Below, piece by piece: positions 28,942-37,850 of a stretch of DNA of 64,000 nt (positions are counted from its first letter, which is position 1; each line of letters begins with the position of its first letter). The stretch lies in the NCBI GenBank assembly GCA_963803295.1, contig CAWDMC010000009.1:310001-374000 (forward strand). Reading direction: 5' to 3'. The position numbers and the translations under genes are program-made. A model generated the notes under the pieces. That model did not search any database, had not been told where the DNA came from, and was given only the letters and a program-made list of their open reading frames with translations. Source of the stretch: CAWDMC01 sp963803295. GTDB lineage: Bacteria; Acidobacteriota; Terriglobia; UBA7540.

Positions 28942-30510
28942 ATGCGCATATCACTTTCAAGGGCCTCACTGATTGTCGTTACGCTGGTATCGGTCGGCGT
29001 TTCCTCTGGGTCGGGCCTGGTCACCTTGCCTGCGGTCATCAGCGACAACATGGTGTTACAGAGTGGCGCTAAAGTGGCGATTTGGGGCCTTGCCGATCCC
29101 GGCGAGGAGGTCAGCGTGACGGTCGCGGGCGCAAGAGCGTCTACCACGGCCGTCGGCGACGGCACCTGGAAGGTCGCAATAGGACCGCTCCAACCGGGCG
29201 GTCCTTTCGAGATGACCGTCGAGGGGAAGAACACGATCGTGGTTCACAACGTGGTAGCGGGTGAGGTCTGGATCTGTTCAGGGCAGTCCAACATGGAATT
29301 TCACGTGGGCACAGGTCCGGACGGCTGGAAAACAGGAGTGATCAACTACGAACAGGAGGTCGCCTCAGCCCACTATCCCCAAATCCGCATGTTCACGGCG
29401 CAGAAGACGGTCGCCGGAAGTCCCCAGAAGGACGTTGTGGGCAAATGGGAGATAACGAGCCCCGCAACTGTTGGACACTTTTCCGCGGTGGGCTATTTCT
29501 TTGGCCTGAACCTTTTTGAGTCGCTCCATGAACCGGTTGGCCTGATCCACACTTCCTGGGGCGGTACTCCTGCGGAGTCGTGGACTACTGCGGCGACGCT
29601 GGGGTCCGATCCCGACTTCGACTTTGTGGCTGCAAACTGGAGGAAGCTCAATGAGAAGTATCCGGCGCAATTGGATGATTTTCGGAACAAGTTCGACGAG
29701 TGGCGAAAAGCCGCGCAGAAAGCCGAGAGCGCAGGAACAGTGGTGCCGGCGGCCCCTAAAATTCCGGATGACCCGAGGATCAGCCCGTGGCGGCCTTCCG
29801 GCCTGTTCAACGCCATGATCGTGCCACTTACCCCCTACGGAATCAAGGGTGCAATCTGGTATCAGGGAGAGTCCAATGGCGAACATGGGATCGAGTACCG
29901 CAAGTTGTTTCCGGCCATGATCCGCGACTGGCGGGGTGCCTGGGGCGAAGGTGATTTCCCGTTCCTGTTTGTCCAACTCGCGTCCTTCGCCCCGATGCCG
30001 TCCACTGCTTCCTTCCCGTTAGTGCGTGAGGCGCAACTGATGACCCTCTCGCTGCCGAAGACGGGAATGGCAGTGACGACGGACCTCGGAGACGCTACCG
30101 ACATTCACCCGCGAAACAAGCAGGAGGTGGGGCGCCGTCTGGCCCTGGCCGCGAGGGCAATCGCTTATGGCCAGGACATTACCTATTCCGGGCCTATATA
30201 CGAATCAATGAACCAGGAAGGAGACAAGATCCGCCTGCATTTCAAGCAAGTTGGAGCCGGTCTGACCTTTGGCGCAGCCAACGCTTTCTTGCAGGGGTTC
30301 GAGATCGCCGGCGCGGACCGCAAATTCCACGGGGCAGTGGCGACGATCGAGGGGGACACCGTGGTGGTGCACAGCGAGCAGGTGGAGCACCCGGCGGCCG
30401 TGCGCTACGCCTGGCGGAATTTCCCGGTGTGCAATCTTTACAACCAATCGGGCTTGCCGGCGTCGCCCTTCCGGACCGATGATTGGCCGGATCTGCCGGC
30501 AGCAAAGTGA
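28942..30510 (+). CDS. Exported sialate O-acetylesterase-like SGNH esterase
   Basis: The 522-residue protein starts with a signal peptide and the conserved segment LPAVISDNMVLQ, followed by an Ig-like domain and the SASA/SGNH hydrolase domain with the nucleophile in CSGQSNMEF, the WYQGESN block and a terminal DATDIHPRNK block carrying Asp and His. It removes acetyl groups from sialic acid or, in soil bacteria, more probably from xylan- or pectin-type glycans. ATG 28942 follows GGGAG at normal distance. It is divergent from the FCD regulator. Confidence 0.93.
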   Translation: MRISLSRASLIVVTLVSVGVSSGSGLVTLPAVISDNMVLQSGAKVAIWGLADPGEEVSVTVAGARASTTAVGDGTWKVAIGPLQPGGPFEMTVEGKNTIVVHNVVAGEVWICSGQSNMEFHVGTGPDGWKTGVINYEQEVASAHYPQIRMFTAQKTVAGSPQKDVVGKWEITSPATVGHFSAVGYFFGLNLFESLHEPVGLIHTSWGGTPAESWTTAATLGSDPDFDFVAANWRKLNEKYPAQLDDFRNKFDEWRKAAQKAESAGTVVPAAPKIPDDPRISPWRPSGLFNAMIVPLTPYGIKGAIWYQGESNGEHGIEYRKLFPAMIRDWRGAWGEGDFPFLFVQLASFAPMPSTASFPLVREAQLMTLSLPKTGMAVTTDLGDATDIHPRNKQEVGRRLALAARAIAYGQDITYSGPIYESMNQEGDKIRLHFKQVGAGLTFGAANAFLQGFEIAGADRKFHGAVATIEGDTVVVHSEQVEHPAAVRYAWRNFPVCNLYNQSGLPASPFRTDDWPDLPAAK

Positions 30511-30835
30511 CAGAGGAGAGGGCCTGATGTCTTCTCTCACCGCTCTAGCGTGGTTTGTGTGGCGTTCGCCAGGGGGGCGAATCGTTACCCTCAGAAGCCC
30601 CGACATTGTCTGTCGTGTTATTTTTGTGTGTGCTCAATAAGGTTAGGCTGGCGCCTCCCAAACGCTGGAGAAAGAATGCGGAAAAACAGCGGGAAAAGTG
30701 CGGGATTTCGGCGGGGCTTTGCGGGAGACTCGGTGCAGTTCCGGTGGATACCTGTACAGCGAGGATCGCGCGGCTCAGCCAATGAAGACAGAAGGGCGTC
30801 GTGTGCGGCCGAAGACGCGGCTGGGGTGATGACCT
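30511..30835. other. Intergenic region without a gene
   Basis: The 325 bases between the esterase and the TauE gene contain no protein-like frame. It is GC-rich with short purine-rich stretches. No hairpin with T run or clear promoter was seen. Confidence 0.4.
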
Positions 30836-31663
30836 GTGGTGATTATTGTTGGTAGCCTGCTTGCGCTGGCAATCGCGGCAGGCTTCATTGGCGCCATCTC
30901 GGGACTGGGCGGGGGAGTGTTCATCGTGCCGGCGCTGGTGCTTTTTGCCAAAATGCCCATGCGCGTTGCCGTGGGCGCGAGCATGATCTCGGTGGTGGCG
31001 ACGAGCGCGGGTGCAAGCGTTGCCTTCGTGCGTGACGGATTCACCAACCTACGCTTGGCGATGCTGCTTGAATGCGCCACCGTCAGCGGCGCGGTTACGG
31101 GTGCCTTTCTGGCCGGCCATGTCCCAACCATTGTCTTGGAGTTCGTCTTCGCCGCCATGATGCTGCTCTCCGCTTATTTCACCTTGCGCAAGGGCGCCGA
31201 TGACGTCCTGCCGCAAGGTGATCCGCTGGCCGAGCGGCTTGATCTCGGCGGAGAGTTCGCGAGAGACGGGGGCGAGCGGGTTCGCTATGGCGTGACGAAT
31301 ATTCCCGGAGGCGCGGCCCTGATGGTAGTTGCTGGAGTGACGTCGGGCATGCTCGGAATCGGTGCAGGTGCGCTTAAGGTGATTGCCATGGACGCCATCA
31401 TGCATGTGCCCCTTAAGGTTTCAAGTGCGACCAGCAATTTCATGATCGGGGTAACGGCGGGCGCGGGCGCACTGGTTTTTCTGGCGCGCGGCGACGTGTC
31501 AACTACAATCGCCGGTCCGGTGGCGTTGGGCGTAACCGCCGGAGCGCTGGCCGGCAGCCGCCTGCTTCCCCATCTCGAAGTGAAATCGCTGCGCGTGGTG
31601 TTTGTTATTCTCCTGCTCCTGATAGCCGGCGAGATGGCGTGGCGGGCGGTGAACGGAATTTGA
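30836..31663 (+). CDS. TauE/SafE-family membrane transporter
   Basis: The 275-residue protein has about eight membrane helices with the family hallmark SGLGGGVFIVPALV in the first repeat and MLGIGAGALKVIAMD in the second. TauE/SafE proteins export or import sulfite, sulfoacetate and other organosulfur or small anions across the inner membrane. The start is GTG 30836, with a second GTG directly after it. It is followed two bases later by a DUF1634 gene, a pairing that recurs in many genomes and suggests a two-component transporter. Confidence 0.9.
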   Translation: MVIIVGSLLALAIAAGFIGAISGLGGGVFIVPALVLFAKMPMRVAVGASMISVVATSAGASVAFVRDGFTNLRLAMLLECATVSGAVTGAFLAGHVPTIVLEFVFAAMMLLSAYFTLRKGADDVLPQGDPLAERLDLGGEFARDGGERVRYGVTNIPGGAALMVVAGVTSGMLGIGAGALKVIAMDAIMHVPLKVSSATSNFMIGVTAGAGALVFLARGDVSTTIAGPVALGVTAGALAGSRLLPHLEVKSLRVVFVILLLLIAGEMAWRAVNGI

Positions 31664-31665
31664 AC

Positions 31666-32085
31666 ATGACTGGCGCGGCCAAGATTGAATCGAAGCCGGA
31701 CAAGTCCGAAGAGGACCGGATCCTGCGCCACTGGACTCCGGTCCTCCTGCGGACCATATTGGCCGCTGCCATGTTAGTGCTCTTGGCGGGCCTCGTGCTC
31801 ACCGCAACTCACGAGCCCGGCTACTTCGTCGGTCGCTACCATCAGGTTCGTCTGGGCCATCTGCTGGGAAGCGAGAAATTCGCCAGGATCTGGACCAATG
31901 TGCTTCGCGGCCGGCCCCACGCCGTGCTGACGCTGGGACTGTTTATGCTCACGCTGGTACCGCTGGCACGGGTGGCGTTCTGCTTGATCCTGTTTATGAA
32001 ACAAGGAGATCGTATTTACGTTCTGTTGACTGCCTACGTGTTGGCAGGTCTGATCGCCGGAATCGTGCTGGGGCGGGTAGGCTAA
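31666..32085 (+). CDS. DUF1634 membrane protein, TauE partner
   Basis: The 139-residue protein has three hydrophobic helices and the DUF1634 layout. The ATG at 31666 lies two bases after the TGA of the TauE gene, so the two are cotranscribed and probably form one membrane complex. No catalytic residues are evident. Its biochemical role is unknown. Confidence 0.85.
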   Translation: MTGAAKIESKPDKSEEDRILRHWTPVLLRTILAAAMLVLLAGLVLTATHEPGYFVGRYHQVRLGHLLGSEKFARIWTNVLRGRPHAVLTLGLFMLTLVPLARVAFCLILFMKQGDRIYVLLTAYVLAGLIAGIVLGRVG

Positions 32086-32104
32086 ACAGAGCCTCACAAG
32101 TGTG

Positions 32105-32686
32105 TTAAATGAATTTGATCCGCTTGTTCGCAGCGGAGAATTCCATCAGTTGTTTGAGACGGCGGCGCTGGGTTTCCTCTTTCTTGGCGCTCGCAACCCA
32201 ACCGATGGTCATTCGCTGGTAGGCTGGCGGAAATCGGCTGAAGTTCCGCCAGGCTGCGGCATTCCCCCTGAATTCCTTCGCGAGTTCTGAGGGCAAGGCG
32301 GCAGGTAATTGCGGCACTTTGCGTGCGGGGTCAGATTCGACCTTCTTGAATGCTTCCAAGCCCGCCGCCGTCATCCTGCCTTCTGCGATCATTCTCGTTG
32401 CCCGCTCGATATTCAGCGCGGACCAGCGGCTGCCGGCTCGTCGCGGTGTGAACCTCTGGACGTAGCGCTCCTCGTCGAGCTTCCTGATCCGCCCGTCGAT
32501 CCAGCCAAAGCACAGCGCTTCTTCCACGGCGTCTATATAAGCCATCCGCGGCTTTCCGGAACCCTTTTTGTAATAGAGAAGCCAGACCTCCGGGGCGCTC
32601 TTGGAGTTCTCGTCGAGCCATGCTCGCCATTCCTCTTTGTTACTCACATATAGCGCCTTGGAGATCGACTCATTCTGCGTGGACAT
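32105..32686 (-). CDS. YdeI/OmpD-associated family protein
   Basis: The 193-residue cytoplasmic protein shows the family pattern EEWRAWLDENSKSAPEVWLL, EALCFGWIDG, and RFTPRRAGSRWSALNIERA, then a C-terminal helical part ending in basic residues. Members are named for an association with bacteriocin protection and OmpD, but their biochemical activity is not established. ATG 32686 was chosen over an upstream GTG-type extension because it begins just before the conserved N-terminus. It is convergent with the DUF1634 gene, 19 bases apart. Confidence 0.88.
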   Translation of the reverse strand: MSTQNESISKALYVSNKEEWRAWLDENSKSAPEVWLLYYKKGSGKPRMAYIDAVEEALCFGWIDGRIRKLDEERYVQRFTPRRAGSRWSALNIERATRMIAEGRMTAAGLEAFKKVESDPARKVPQLPAALPSELAKEFRGNAAAWRNFSRFPPAYQRMTIGWVASAKKEETQRRRLKQLMEFSAANKRIKFI

Positions 32687-32797
32687 CTTCAGATCCAATT
32701 CCGAAAGTCGACCTTGTCTCCACAATGACCCAACGCCTTTTCACAAGGGTTTCGCCATGACGATAGCAACGGTCGTTAATGCATGATGGGTTCTATT

Positions 32798-32830
32798 TGG
32801 GATTATTTGTAGCAGAGTCGAATAATCCCA
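32798..32830. repeat. AT-rich 10-bp inverted repeat
   Basis: TGGGATTATT (32798-32807) and AATAATCCCA (32821-32830) pair perfectly around a 13-base loop and are followed on the plus strand by TATTTT. No plus-strand gene ends here, so a terminator role is unclear. It lies between the YdeI gene and the toxin gene. Confidence 0.5.
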
Positions 32831-32960
32831 TATTTTACGCGGACATTGTGAAATCGGACATTTGAAACACGTTAAGACTACTGGTTGACGAGGCCTCCTG
32901 CTGCTGATCCGAACTCGCCACTTTTGAAGACAGCGGGGAACTTGTAGCCGGGTGTGCGGC

Positions 32961-33203
32961 TCACGGGTGGGGGATGATGGAAAGGATAATGTATTCGGCA
33001 CCATCGATCTTGAAATAGAACCGCCACCCTCGTGTGACTCGACCCTGCCATATGTCCTTGCCCTCACTGTATTTTTTGGCATGCAAGGAAGGATGTCGAA
33101 GGTCGGCAAGCAGGAAACGAAGCTGTTTTGCGAAAGCCTTGCGGATGTTCACAGGGAGGTCCGCAAAGTCTTTGTCGGCTCTTTCGGTGAAGCGAAGCCT
33201 CAT
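32961..33203 (-). CDS. Type II toxin, RelE/ParE superfamily
   Basis: The 80-residue basic protein has the RelE-like order: an N-terminal strand (MRLRFTERADKDFADLP), two helices, the HAKKYSEGKDIWQGRV segment and the RFYFKIDGAEYIIL strand pair. Toxins of this fold cleave mRNA at the ribosome or inhibit gyrase; the active residues are too variable to decide. Its ATG overlaps the antitoxin TGA in an ATGA, so the antitoxin is made first and coupled. Confidence 0.85.
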   Translation of the reverse strand: MRLRFTERADKDFADLPVNIRKAFAKQLRFLLADLRHPSLHAKKYSEGKDIWQGRVTRGWRFYFKIDGAEYIILSIIPHP

Positions 33204-33475
33204 CCGCGGGGTTTCTTCTTTACGAGGCGTTTGGCGCGGGCGTCGAGTGCGTTAATCGCGGCCGCGGCGCTGTCGTAGGGGCCGTGGGTTCTGCCTTTCC
33301 TGATGTCTTCCAGGCCTTCTGCAAGATGCCGGTCAATAAGGCTTTTGGGCGTAAAGGTGATTTTCCCGTCCTGCACACGCGCTTCTAGAATATCGCCGAT
33401 CTTCACATGTACCTGCTCGCGGATGTGCTGCGGAATCACGATTTGGAACTTAGTTTTTACGGTGACGATTTCCAT
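33200..33475 (-). CDS. AbrB/MazE-type antitoxin
   Basis: The 91-residue protein begins with a swapped-hairpin AbrB domain (VKTKFQIVIPQHIREQVHVKIGD) that binds DNA, followed by a charged C-terminal tail that should wrap the toxin. Pairing an AbrB-fold antitoxin with a RelE-like toxin is less usual than with MazF or PIN toxins. The gene is preceded by a palindrome overlapping its own promoter, the classic arrangement for autoregulation. Confidence 0.87.
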   Translation of the reverse strand: MEIVTVKTKFQIVIPQHIREQVHVKIGDILEARVQDGKITFTPKSLIDRHLAEGLEDIRKGRTHGPYDSAAAAINALDARAKRLVKKKPRG

Positions 33476-33487
33476 GAGTGCACATCT

Positions 33488-33516
33488 CCAGTTTGACTGT
33501 TAAACAGTACAACTGG
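33488..33516. promoter_or_regulatory. 29-bp operator palindrome of the toxin-antitoxin operon
   Basis: Outer arms CCAGTT (33488-33493) and AACTGG (33511-33516) and inner arms ACTGTT (33496-33501) and AACAGT (33503-33508) are all exact reverse complements around a single central base; only the two-base links differ. It starts 13 bases upstream of the antitoxin ATG and contains the -10 element. Confidence 0.8.
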
Positions 33517-33533
33517 GGCGCGGAGATTGTCAA
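33506..33533 (-). promoter_or_regulatory. Promoter of the toxin-antitoxin operon
   Basis: On the minus strand a perfect TTGACA (33528-33533) is followed after 16 bases by TGTACT (33506-33511), which lies in the operator palindrome. Repressor bound there would block polymerase. Confidence 0.6.
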
Positions 33534-33565
33534 GCCTGACGTGCGTGTGGGTGAAGTTTTCGTAA

Positions 33566-35018
33566 TCAGTCGGTTGTTAGTACGCTGGCCAACAGTCCGC
33601 TCCCGAACGTCACCGTCGTGCCGATCACCACGTACCACGTCCAGGCAATGGCAAACCAGTGCATCGAATTACCCAGAATCACTACGGAGAGAGCAGTAAG
33701 ACCGAGGATCGCGCCCGCGAACGTCCCGCCCGCAGTCGCGCGTTTGGTCAGCACTCCTAGCAGGAAGATCCCAAGCATGCTGCCATAGGGCACGGAGGCG
33801 ATGGTGAGCGCGAGCACCAGGACGCTCTCGTGCATGGCTTGGGCGGAGAGTGCGATCAGGATGAGAATGGCGCCCCACGCCAGCGTCAGGCCTCGCGAGA
33901 CGCGCAGGTAATGGCGCTCTTCAGCGTGAGGCCGCAGATAAGGTCTGTAGAAGTCCACCACTGAACTGGAAGCGAGCGAATTCAGCGCCGCGCTCAGATT
34001 CGACATGGCGGCGGCGAGGATGGCGGCAATCAGAAGTCCGGCGAGCCCGCGGGGAAGCCGGGTTACCACGAACGTGGGGAAGATGCGATCAGGCCGCCCG
34101 TCGACGCTTGCGGCGGGGAAGTGCTGGTAGTAGGCGTAGAGAGTCACGCCCACCACCAGGAAGAGAGCGAATTGGAAGAGGATCACCAGGCCGCTCGAGA
34201 GCAGCGCGATCTGGCTCTGGCGACGGTTGCGGGCGGCCAGCAGCCGTTGCACGATAAGCTGATCGGTGCCGTGGCTCGCGCAGGTGAGGAAGGTTCCGCC
34301 GATCACACCAGACCAGAACAGGTAAGGCTCGTGCCAATTGAACCGGAAGTTGAATACGGTGAATTTGCCGCCGGCGGCATGAGCCAGGCGGACAACTTCA
34401 CCCCAGCCGCCCGGAATGGCGTGCAAGGCCAGCATGCAGCGCTAGCACCGTTCCCGAGAGATAGATCGCCAACTGGACCACGTCGGTCCAGACGACGGCG
34501 GTGATACCTCCCTCGAAGGTATAGAGCAACGTCAGTAAGGTGATGATTATTACCGATGTGAGAACTCCCGTCCGGAGGACAACGCTCAATACAATGGAGA
34601 TGGCGAAGACGCGAACCCCTTCGGCGAGCGCCCGGCTAGAGAGGAATAGTAAAGCGGCGAAGACTTTCAACCGAGCTCCGAAACGCTTTTCGATCAGCTG
34701 GTAAGCCGTATACAATTCACCGGCGAAATAGCGTGGGATAAGCAGCAGACTCACCACGACTCGAGCCACCAGATATCCTCCCACCAGTTGCAGGAACGCC
34801 AGGTTCGACTGATAGGCGATCCCGGGCGTGGAGATGATCGTGAGAATGCTGGTCTCGGCCGAGACCACGGAAAGGGCGATTGCCCACCAAGGAAGGCGTC
34901 GTCCGCCGAGAAAGTAATCGCGAAGAGTGCGCTGGCTGGAGCGGAAATGTAATCCAAACGTGGTAATAGCGACGAGGTAAGCAACGACGACGGTGAGATC
35001 GATCCAGCTAAAGGCCAC
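33566..35018 (-). CDS. Sodium:solute symporter (SSS family), broken by a frameshift
   Basis: The upstream piece (GTG 35018 to a stop at 34398) has the SSS N-terminus: DYFLGGRRLPWWAIALS, the SAETSILTI segment and about five helices. The downstream piece (ATG 34435 to 33566) supplies the remaining helices (FNWHEPYLFWSGVIGGTFLT, SNLSAALNSLAS). The frames meet where LALHA is encoded twice in a row, by CTAGCGCTGCATG and CTGGCCTTGCACG, 13 bases each, which adds one base to the frame. AGGGAG precedes the GTG. An intact protein would have about 480 residues and carry a sugar, amino acid or organic acid with sodium. Confidence 0.8.
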
Positions 35019-35391
35019 GTGCGCTCCCTGATACGGCCCTCATTGGCCAATGATGCGGCGAGAACCGGTGTCCGAGTATAAGGCGCAGGGCTAAGGGCTG
35101 GGAAGATCGATTTGGATTCTCGTGCGGCCCGGCTTTAAAGCAAATGTTACGAAACGAAGACTTTTCCATGTACCGGTTATACCTTATACTCTTCCTTGGT
35201 TTTTCAAGGGAGCTTTCCAGGTAACAAGGGATCTGGGGCGGCTGGGGAACTGGGCGGTCGCGGCACCTTTGCGGATTTCTGGGCGCATCCAACGAGGCAG
35301 CGGGTCAAGCGTCCGGTCTGGTCGGCGTCCGTCCGATGAGCGGCTATTTAGACGATATCGTAGATTTCACTTGAAAAGTTCTCCGAGTCCT
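35019..35391. other. Intergenic region upstream of the TPR gene
   Basis: The TPR gene frame is open back to 35122 but the extra residues match nothing and lack a ribosome site. A TATACT about 35181 could be a -10 element; no good -35 was found. Confidence 0.35.
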
Positions 35392-35478
35392 GATATTTGG
35401 ATGAGCGCACTTCTGTTTGATTCAGCCCTTGCGACGAGTGCGGTTTCCTTCCGACTCGCAAGTCAGATCTCAAATATC
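35392..35478 (+). promoter_or_regulatory. Nested inverted repeats in the 5' leader of the TPR gene
   Basis: GATATTTG (35392-35399) pairs exactly with CAAATATC (35471-35478). Inside it CTTG plus CGAGT (35428-35431, 35435-35439) pairs with ACTCG plus CAAG (35454-35462), with a three-base bulge. The outer stem ends two bases before the GAGGT ribosome site of the gene at 35494, so folding could affect translation. It matches no riboswitch class I know. Confidence 0.45.
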
Positions 35479-35493
35479 CGAGGTAGGTCTACA

Positions 35494-36816
35494 ATGAAGA
35501 CAAAAACGGCTGTACAGATTGTCCTGGCGGTTTTGGCGGTGCTGCTGGGCCTTAGCATGCTGACCGCCCAGGACGCGAGCCAGGCGGGGGCGGCGAAAGC
35601 GCCGGCGTGGAAGAGCCGGGAAGAGTACGATGCGTTCACGGCGATGACCAAAGCGACTGACCCCAATCAGCAGATCAGCGCCGCTGAAGCTTTCATCCAG
35701 AAGTACTCCACCTCGGACTTCAAAGATCAGGCCTACCAGGTCGAGATGAGTGATTACCAGAAGCTCGGAAACAGCGCGAAGGCAATTGACGCGGCGCGGA
35801 AGGCGATCGGCGCTAATCCCAATAATCTGGAAGCCCTGCGCTATCTGAGCTTCGCTTTCCCCTACGTCTACGATACCAAGACAGGCAACGAATCCCAATT
35901 GGCGCAAGCGGAACAGGATGCCAAGCAGGGTTTGCAAGCGCTGCAGGCCCTGCAGAAACCCGCCAACGCCACCGAGGAGCAGTTTCAAACGGCGGTGAAG
36001 GCGCTACGCAGCGTATTCAACACCACGCTGGGCTTTGTTTACCTGCAACGCAAGGACGCAGCGAACGCCGTAACCTATCTGCAGCAGGCGATACCCGATA
36101 ATCCCAGCGACAGCTTGACCTTCTCGCTCCTGGGTCAGGCGGAACTGCAGGCTAAACCGCCCGACTTCGACAAGGCGATCTGGTATCTGGCGCGTTCCGT
36201 CGCCTTGGCCAAAGCGGCGAAAACCGGGAATGCGCCCGCCTTGCAGAAATTTTTCGAGCAGGTTTACCAGGGACGCCACGGGTCCGACCAGGGAGAGCAA
36301 GATGTCCTGAGCCAAGCGGCGGCAAATGTGAATCCGCCCGAAGGTTTCAAGGTATCACTGCCTGAGAAGCACGCTAAGACCGGGAATGCTGCGGTGGACG
36401 CATTTTACGACATTGAGGACGTTCTACGGCTCGGTGGCGATCAGGCGCAACAGAATTTCCAACAACTGAAGGGGCAGACGCTGCAGATGCCGGGCAGGGT
36501 GGTGAGTGTGGACCCCCTTCCGGGTGGTGGCGTCGCGGTGAAGATAGCGGCAACTCCGGATTCACAGGCAAAGGATGGCGTATACGACGTCGAACTTGAC
36601 GATACCACCCAACCCGACGCGAAGTATCTCAAGAAGGGTGCGCCCGTACCTTTTAAGGGGAATATCTCAGCCTTTGAGACCACGCCCAGTTTCTACCTTA
36701 CGCTTAGTGAAGGCACCATCACTGACCCGGACGTGCTCAAGGCAGCGGCTGAGGACGCCAAGAGCGGCGCGACCAAAAAGCCTGCTCCGCCACGCCGTCG
36801 TCCTACGCACAAATAA
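35494..36816 (+). CDS. Exported tetratricopeptide-repeat protein with C-terminal OB-like domain
   Basis: The 440-residue protein starts with a signal peptide (MKTKTAVQIVLAVLAVLLG) ending before AQDAS. Residues about 45-300 are TPR-like helices (GNSAKAIDAARKAIGANPN, LGFVYLQRKDAANAVTYL). The last 130 residues form a beta-rich domain resembling the tRNA_anti-like OB fold (LQMPGRVVSVDPLPGGGVAV), and the end is Lys/Pro/Arg-rich. It is probably periplasmic or surface-associated and mediates protein contacts; no enzyme motif is present. ATG 35494 follows GAGGT. It is preceded by a structured leader. Confidence 0.88.
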   Translation: MKTKTAVQIVLAVLAVLLGLSMLTAQDASQAGAAKAPAWKSREEYDAFTAMTKATDPNQQISAAEAFIQKYSTSDFKDQAYQVEMSDYQKLGNSAKAIDAARKAIGANPNNLEALRYLSFAFPYVYDTKTGNESQLAQAEQDAKQGLQALQALQKPANATEEQFQTAVKALRSVFNTTLGFVYLQRKDAANAVTYLQQAIPDNPSDSLTFSLLGQAELQAKPPDFDKAIWYLARSVALAKAAKTGNAPALQKFFEQVYQGRHGSDQGEQDVLSQAAANVNPPEGFKVSLPEKHAKTGNAAVDAFYDIEDVLRLGGDQAQQNFQQLKGQTLQMPGRVVSVDPLPGGGVAVKIAATPDSQAKDGVYDVELDDTTQPDAKYLKKGAPVPFKGNISAFETTPSFYLTLSEGTITDPDVLKAAAEDAKSGATKKPAPPRRRPTHK

Positions 36817-36936
36817 AGAACGGCTGCAGTTTCTCGTAGACAAGCTTCCTGGAAGAGTAGCGCCGTTACGGACCCGGAAGCCGGGCAGGTTCCTAGCCAA
36901 GGGTCTGATTGGCTTTGCCTGCTAGAGGGATCAGCA

Positions 36937-37224
36937 TCAGCGACGAGGAGATGTTCGCGATCCACGCCGCGGGAGCGTAATCCCGTGACTCCGCAGCGCT
37001 GGTTTGCGGCGGTGGAAATGCTTTTCGTCCAGGCCAAGCTGTCCGAGCTTACGTCCCAGGGTATTGCGGTGTATCCCTAGCATTTCGGCGGCCTTCGACT
37101 GGTTACCGTGGACCTTGGCCAAAACCAGTTTGATGTATCTCTTTTCGAACTCACCGACTGCGTCTTCGAACACGACACCTTTCTCAATCATTTCGGCGAC
37201 AAGCGATTCCAGTTGATCATTCAC
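36937..37224 (-). CDS. Fis-family helix-turn-helix protein
   Basis: The 95-residue protein has the Fis-type C-terminal HTH (KVHGNQSKAAEMLGIHRNTLGRKL, about residues 38-61) preceded by a dimerisation helix and followed by a basic Arg/His-rich tail of about 25 residues that is longer than usual. It lies 35 bases after cvpA in the purC-cvpA operon. It could act as a nucleoid or local regulator; targets are unknown. Confidence 0.88.
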   Translation of the reverse strand: MNDQLESLVAEMIEKGVVFEDAVGEFEKRYIKLVLAKVHGNQSKAAEMLGIHRNTLGRKLGQLGLDEKHFHRRKPALRSHGITLPRRGSRTSPRR

Positions 37225-37259
37225 AGGGATTCCCCACGCATTCGGGCGGAGCCGCTAGT

Positions 37260-37850
37260 TTACCGTGCAGTTTCATCCCGGGCCGAGACCGGCTGGCCAA
37301 CCGTGCCAGCAGGCGTCGGAGTAGGCATGTGGACCTTTTGGACCAACTCCTCCCGGAACTTGTCAAAGTGTGTCTTGAGCTCCTCTGGCATCGCTTTGGC
37401 GAGGTAGCTGGCCACGTCACTTACCCAGGGGGCCAAAGCAGACTCTTGGATCGCGACGGGCTTGATGGAGAAGGCGAGCATGATCATCAGAAGGACGGCG
37501 GTTTCGATTACGCCGCGCACCAGGCCAAATCCACCTCCCATCAAGCGATCGACCCCCTGGACGCCCGACTTTTTCACCAATTGGCTAGCCAGCGCCAGGA
37601 CTACCAGCCCGGCCAGTTTCGCCCCCAGGAAGATTACGAGAAATCCCAGTCCGAGCGCGATCTCGTGCGACTTGGTGAGATCCTCGAACCAGGTGGCCGT
37701 CTGATGGTAGTCGAGAGCCGCAATAATCAGTCCTGCCACTGTAGAGGAAAGCGAGATCAGCTCGCGCACCAGCCCCATCCTGGCTGCAGTCACAACCGAA
37801 ATGAGCATGATCGCTACGAAGGTCCAGTCCAGCCAGTTCCAGGCACTCAT
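37260..37850 (-). CDS. CvpA-family membrane protein
   Basis: The 196-residue protein has four membrane helices in the CvpA arrangement (WTFVAIMLISVVTAARMGLVRELI, the VDRLMGGGFGLVRGVI segment) and a polar C-terminus. CvpA was named for colicin V production and is linked in many bacteria to purine genes. Its ATG overlaps the purC stop as ATGA, which supports that link here. Confidence 0.9.
   Translation of the reverse strand: MSAWNWLDWTFVAIMLISVVTAARMGLVRELISLSSTVAGLIIAALDYHQTATWFEDLTKSHEIALGLGFLVIFLGAKLAGLVVLALASQLVKKSGVQGVDRLMGGGFGLVRGVIETAVLLMIMLAFSIKPVAIQESALAPWVSDVASYLAKAMPEELKTHFDKFREELVQKVHMPTPTPAGTVGQPVSARDETAR

Noticed and set aside
30511..30835. Transposase remnant between esterase and TauE gene
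   Set aside because: The sequence style hinted at an old element, but no frame, terminal repeat or motif supports it.
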